From: a bacterium
GTDB taxonomy: Bacteria > Desulfobacterota > Deferrimicrobia > Deferrimicrobiales > Deferrimicrobiaceae
Direction of reading: 5' to 3'
NCBI GenBank assembly: GCA_020056545.1
Contig: JAGVHM010000081.1
Coordinates: forward strand, 1-5,890
DNA: 5,890 nt
Each line of letters starts with the position of its first letter. The stretch's first letter is position 1. The notes below the pieces were generated by a model. That model was given only the letters and a program-made list of their open reading frames with translations, was not told where the DNA came from and did not search any database. Made by a program: the position numbers and the translations under genes. Below, piece after piece: positions 5,209 through 5,890 of the stretch.

Positions 5209-5890
5209 GACGGTGATGCCGGGGGCCCTTCCGCCGAGGTGGACACCAGCCCCTCTATGATCCGCTTGATCTCGGCGCCGTCGATGATCTCCTTTTCAAG
5301 GAGGGTCTTCGACACCTGGTGCAGCACGTGGAGATTAACCTTAAGGATCGTCCTCGCCCGCTCGTAGCAGGAGGTGACGATGTCCCGTATTTCCTGATCG
5401 ATATCCCGCGCCGTGGCCTCGCTGAAATCCTTATGCCGGGAGATGTCCCTTCCGAGAAAAACCATCTCCTGCTTCTGCCCGAAGGTGACGGGGCCCATCT
5501 TCTCGCTCATCCCCCACTCGCAGACCATCTTCCGCGCGATGATCGTGGCGCGCTCGATATCGTTTCCCGCTCCGGTGGTTAGCTCCCCGCGCACCAGCTC
5601 CTCGGCGACGCGGCCCCCCATCAGGATCGTGATGTTGTTTTTCAGGTACTCGCTCGAATACGTGTGGCGCTCGTCGATCGGCAGCTGCTGCGTGATGCCC
5701 AGCGCCATTCCACGCGGGATGATGCTGACCTTGTGGATCGGGTCGGCCCCGGGGATAAGCGACGCCACGATTGCGTGCCCCGCCTCGTGATAGGCCGTGG
5801 ACCTTTTCTCGTCCTCGCTGATGATCATCGACCGGCGCTCCCGGCCCATCATCACCTTGTCCTTCGCCATCTCGAAGCAATCCATCGACA
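5193..5890 (-). CDS. ftsH: ATP-dependent zinc metalloprotease FtsH, C-terminal part (5' end outside window)
   Basis: FtsH is the membrane-anchored AAA+ protease that extracts and degrades unneeded or damaged membrane and regulatory proteins. Only the last 231 codons are visible. The frame stays open to the window edge, so Met at 5885 is internal, not a start. The visible part begins at the end of the AAA domain (AKDKVMMGRERRSM) and contains the whole M41 protease domain. AYHEAGHAIV carries the zinc-binding HEAGH at 5789-5775. VSIIPRGMALGITQQLP and LMGGRVAEEL follow, and TTGAGNDIERAT supplies the Asp that acts as third zinc ligand in the family. The tail ends in a Ser/Pro/Ala-rich stretch (STSAEGPPASPSGSPA), typical of FtsH C-termini. 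The missing 5' part would hold the two membrane segments and the ATPase; in related clusters tilS often precedes ftsH. The folP start lies 16 bp after the stop. Confidence 0.97.
   Translation of the reverse strand, partial: SMDCFEMAKDKVMMGRERRSMIISEDEKRSTAYHEAGHAIVASLIPGADPIHKVSIIPRGMALGITQQLPIDERHTYSSEYLKNNITILMGGRVAEELVRGELTTGAGNDIERATIIARKMVCEWGMSEKMGPVTFGQKQEMVFLGRDISRHKDFSEATARDIDQEIRDIVTSCYERARTILKVNLHVLHQVSKTLLEKEIIDGAEIKRIIEGLVSTSAEGPPASPSGSPA

Overview
The window holds a single minus-strand gene cluster read from right to left: ftsH (3' part) > folP > cdaA > cdaR (ybbR-like) > glmM > pdxJ > acpS (5' part). Five genes are complete and the two outer ones run off the window edges. Spacing is tight: folP follows ftsH by 16 bp, cdaA overlaps folP by 16 bp, cdaR overlaps cdaA by 17 bp, glmM follows cdaR by 13 bp, and acpS overlaps pdxJ by an ATGA. 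This looks like one operon. The only real gap is about 142 bp between glmM and pdxJ. The GC-rich sequence, the gene order and the protein style suggest a Gram-negative deltaproteobacterial lineage (Desulfuromonadota/Geobacter-like, or an uncultured relative). This is an inference from remembered gene neighbourhoods, not a search result.

Functionally the cluster joins membrane protein quality control (FtsH), folate synthesis (FolP), cyclic di-AMP synthesis and its control (CdaA, CdaR), the amino-sugar step toward peptidoglycan and LPS (GlmM), pyridoxal phosphate synthesis (PdxJ) and acyl-carrier-protein activation (AcpS). The cdaA-cdaR-glmM core is the c-di-AMP/cell-wall module best known from Firmicutes, where CdaR and GlmM bind and modulate the cyclase.

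The unexpected part is a family of about 25-bp repeats with the core GAACCGGGACGTT, present in five copies. Two lie in the glmM-pdxJ gap as a perfect head-to-tail tandem right after the glmM stop. One lies in opposite orientation just before the pdxJ ribosome binding site and can pair with the tandem into a long hairpin. The last two, spaced by 33 bp, lie inside pdxJ, where they are translated in frame as a duplicated 11-residue peptide. Comparison with the usual PdxJ architecture indicates that they add 21 residues between the helix-forming segment and the catalytic-histidine strand. This looks like a REP-like element that has invaded a conserved metabolic gene without breaking its frame.

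A second structural feature is a GC-rich hairpin that spans the ftsH stop codon and sequesters the folP Shine-Dalgarno sequence, a plausible translational-coupling device. I found no RNA genes, CRISPR arrays, intact transposase genes or convincing terminators.
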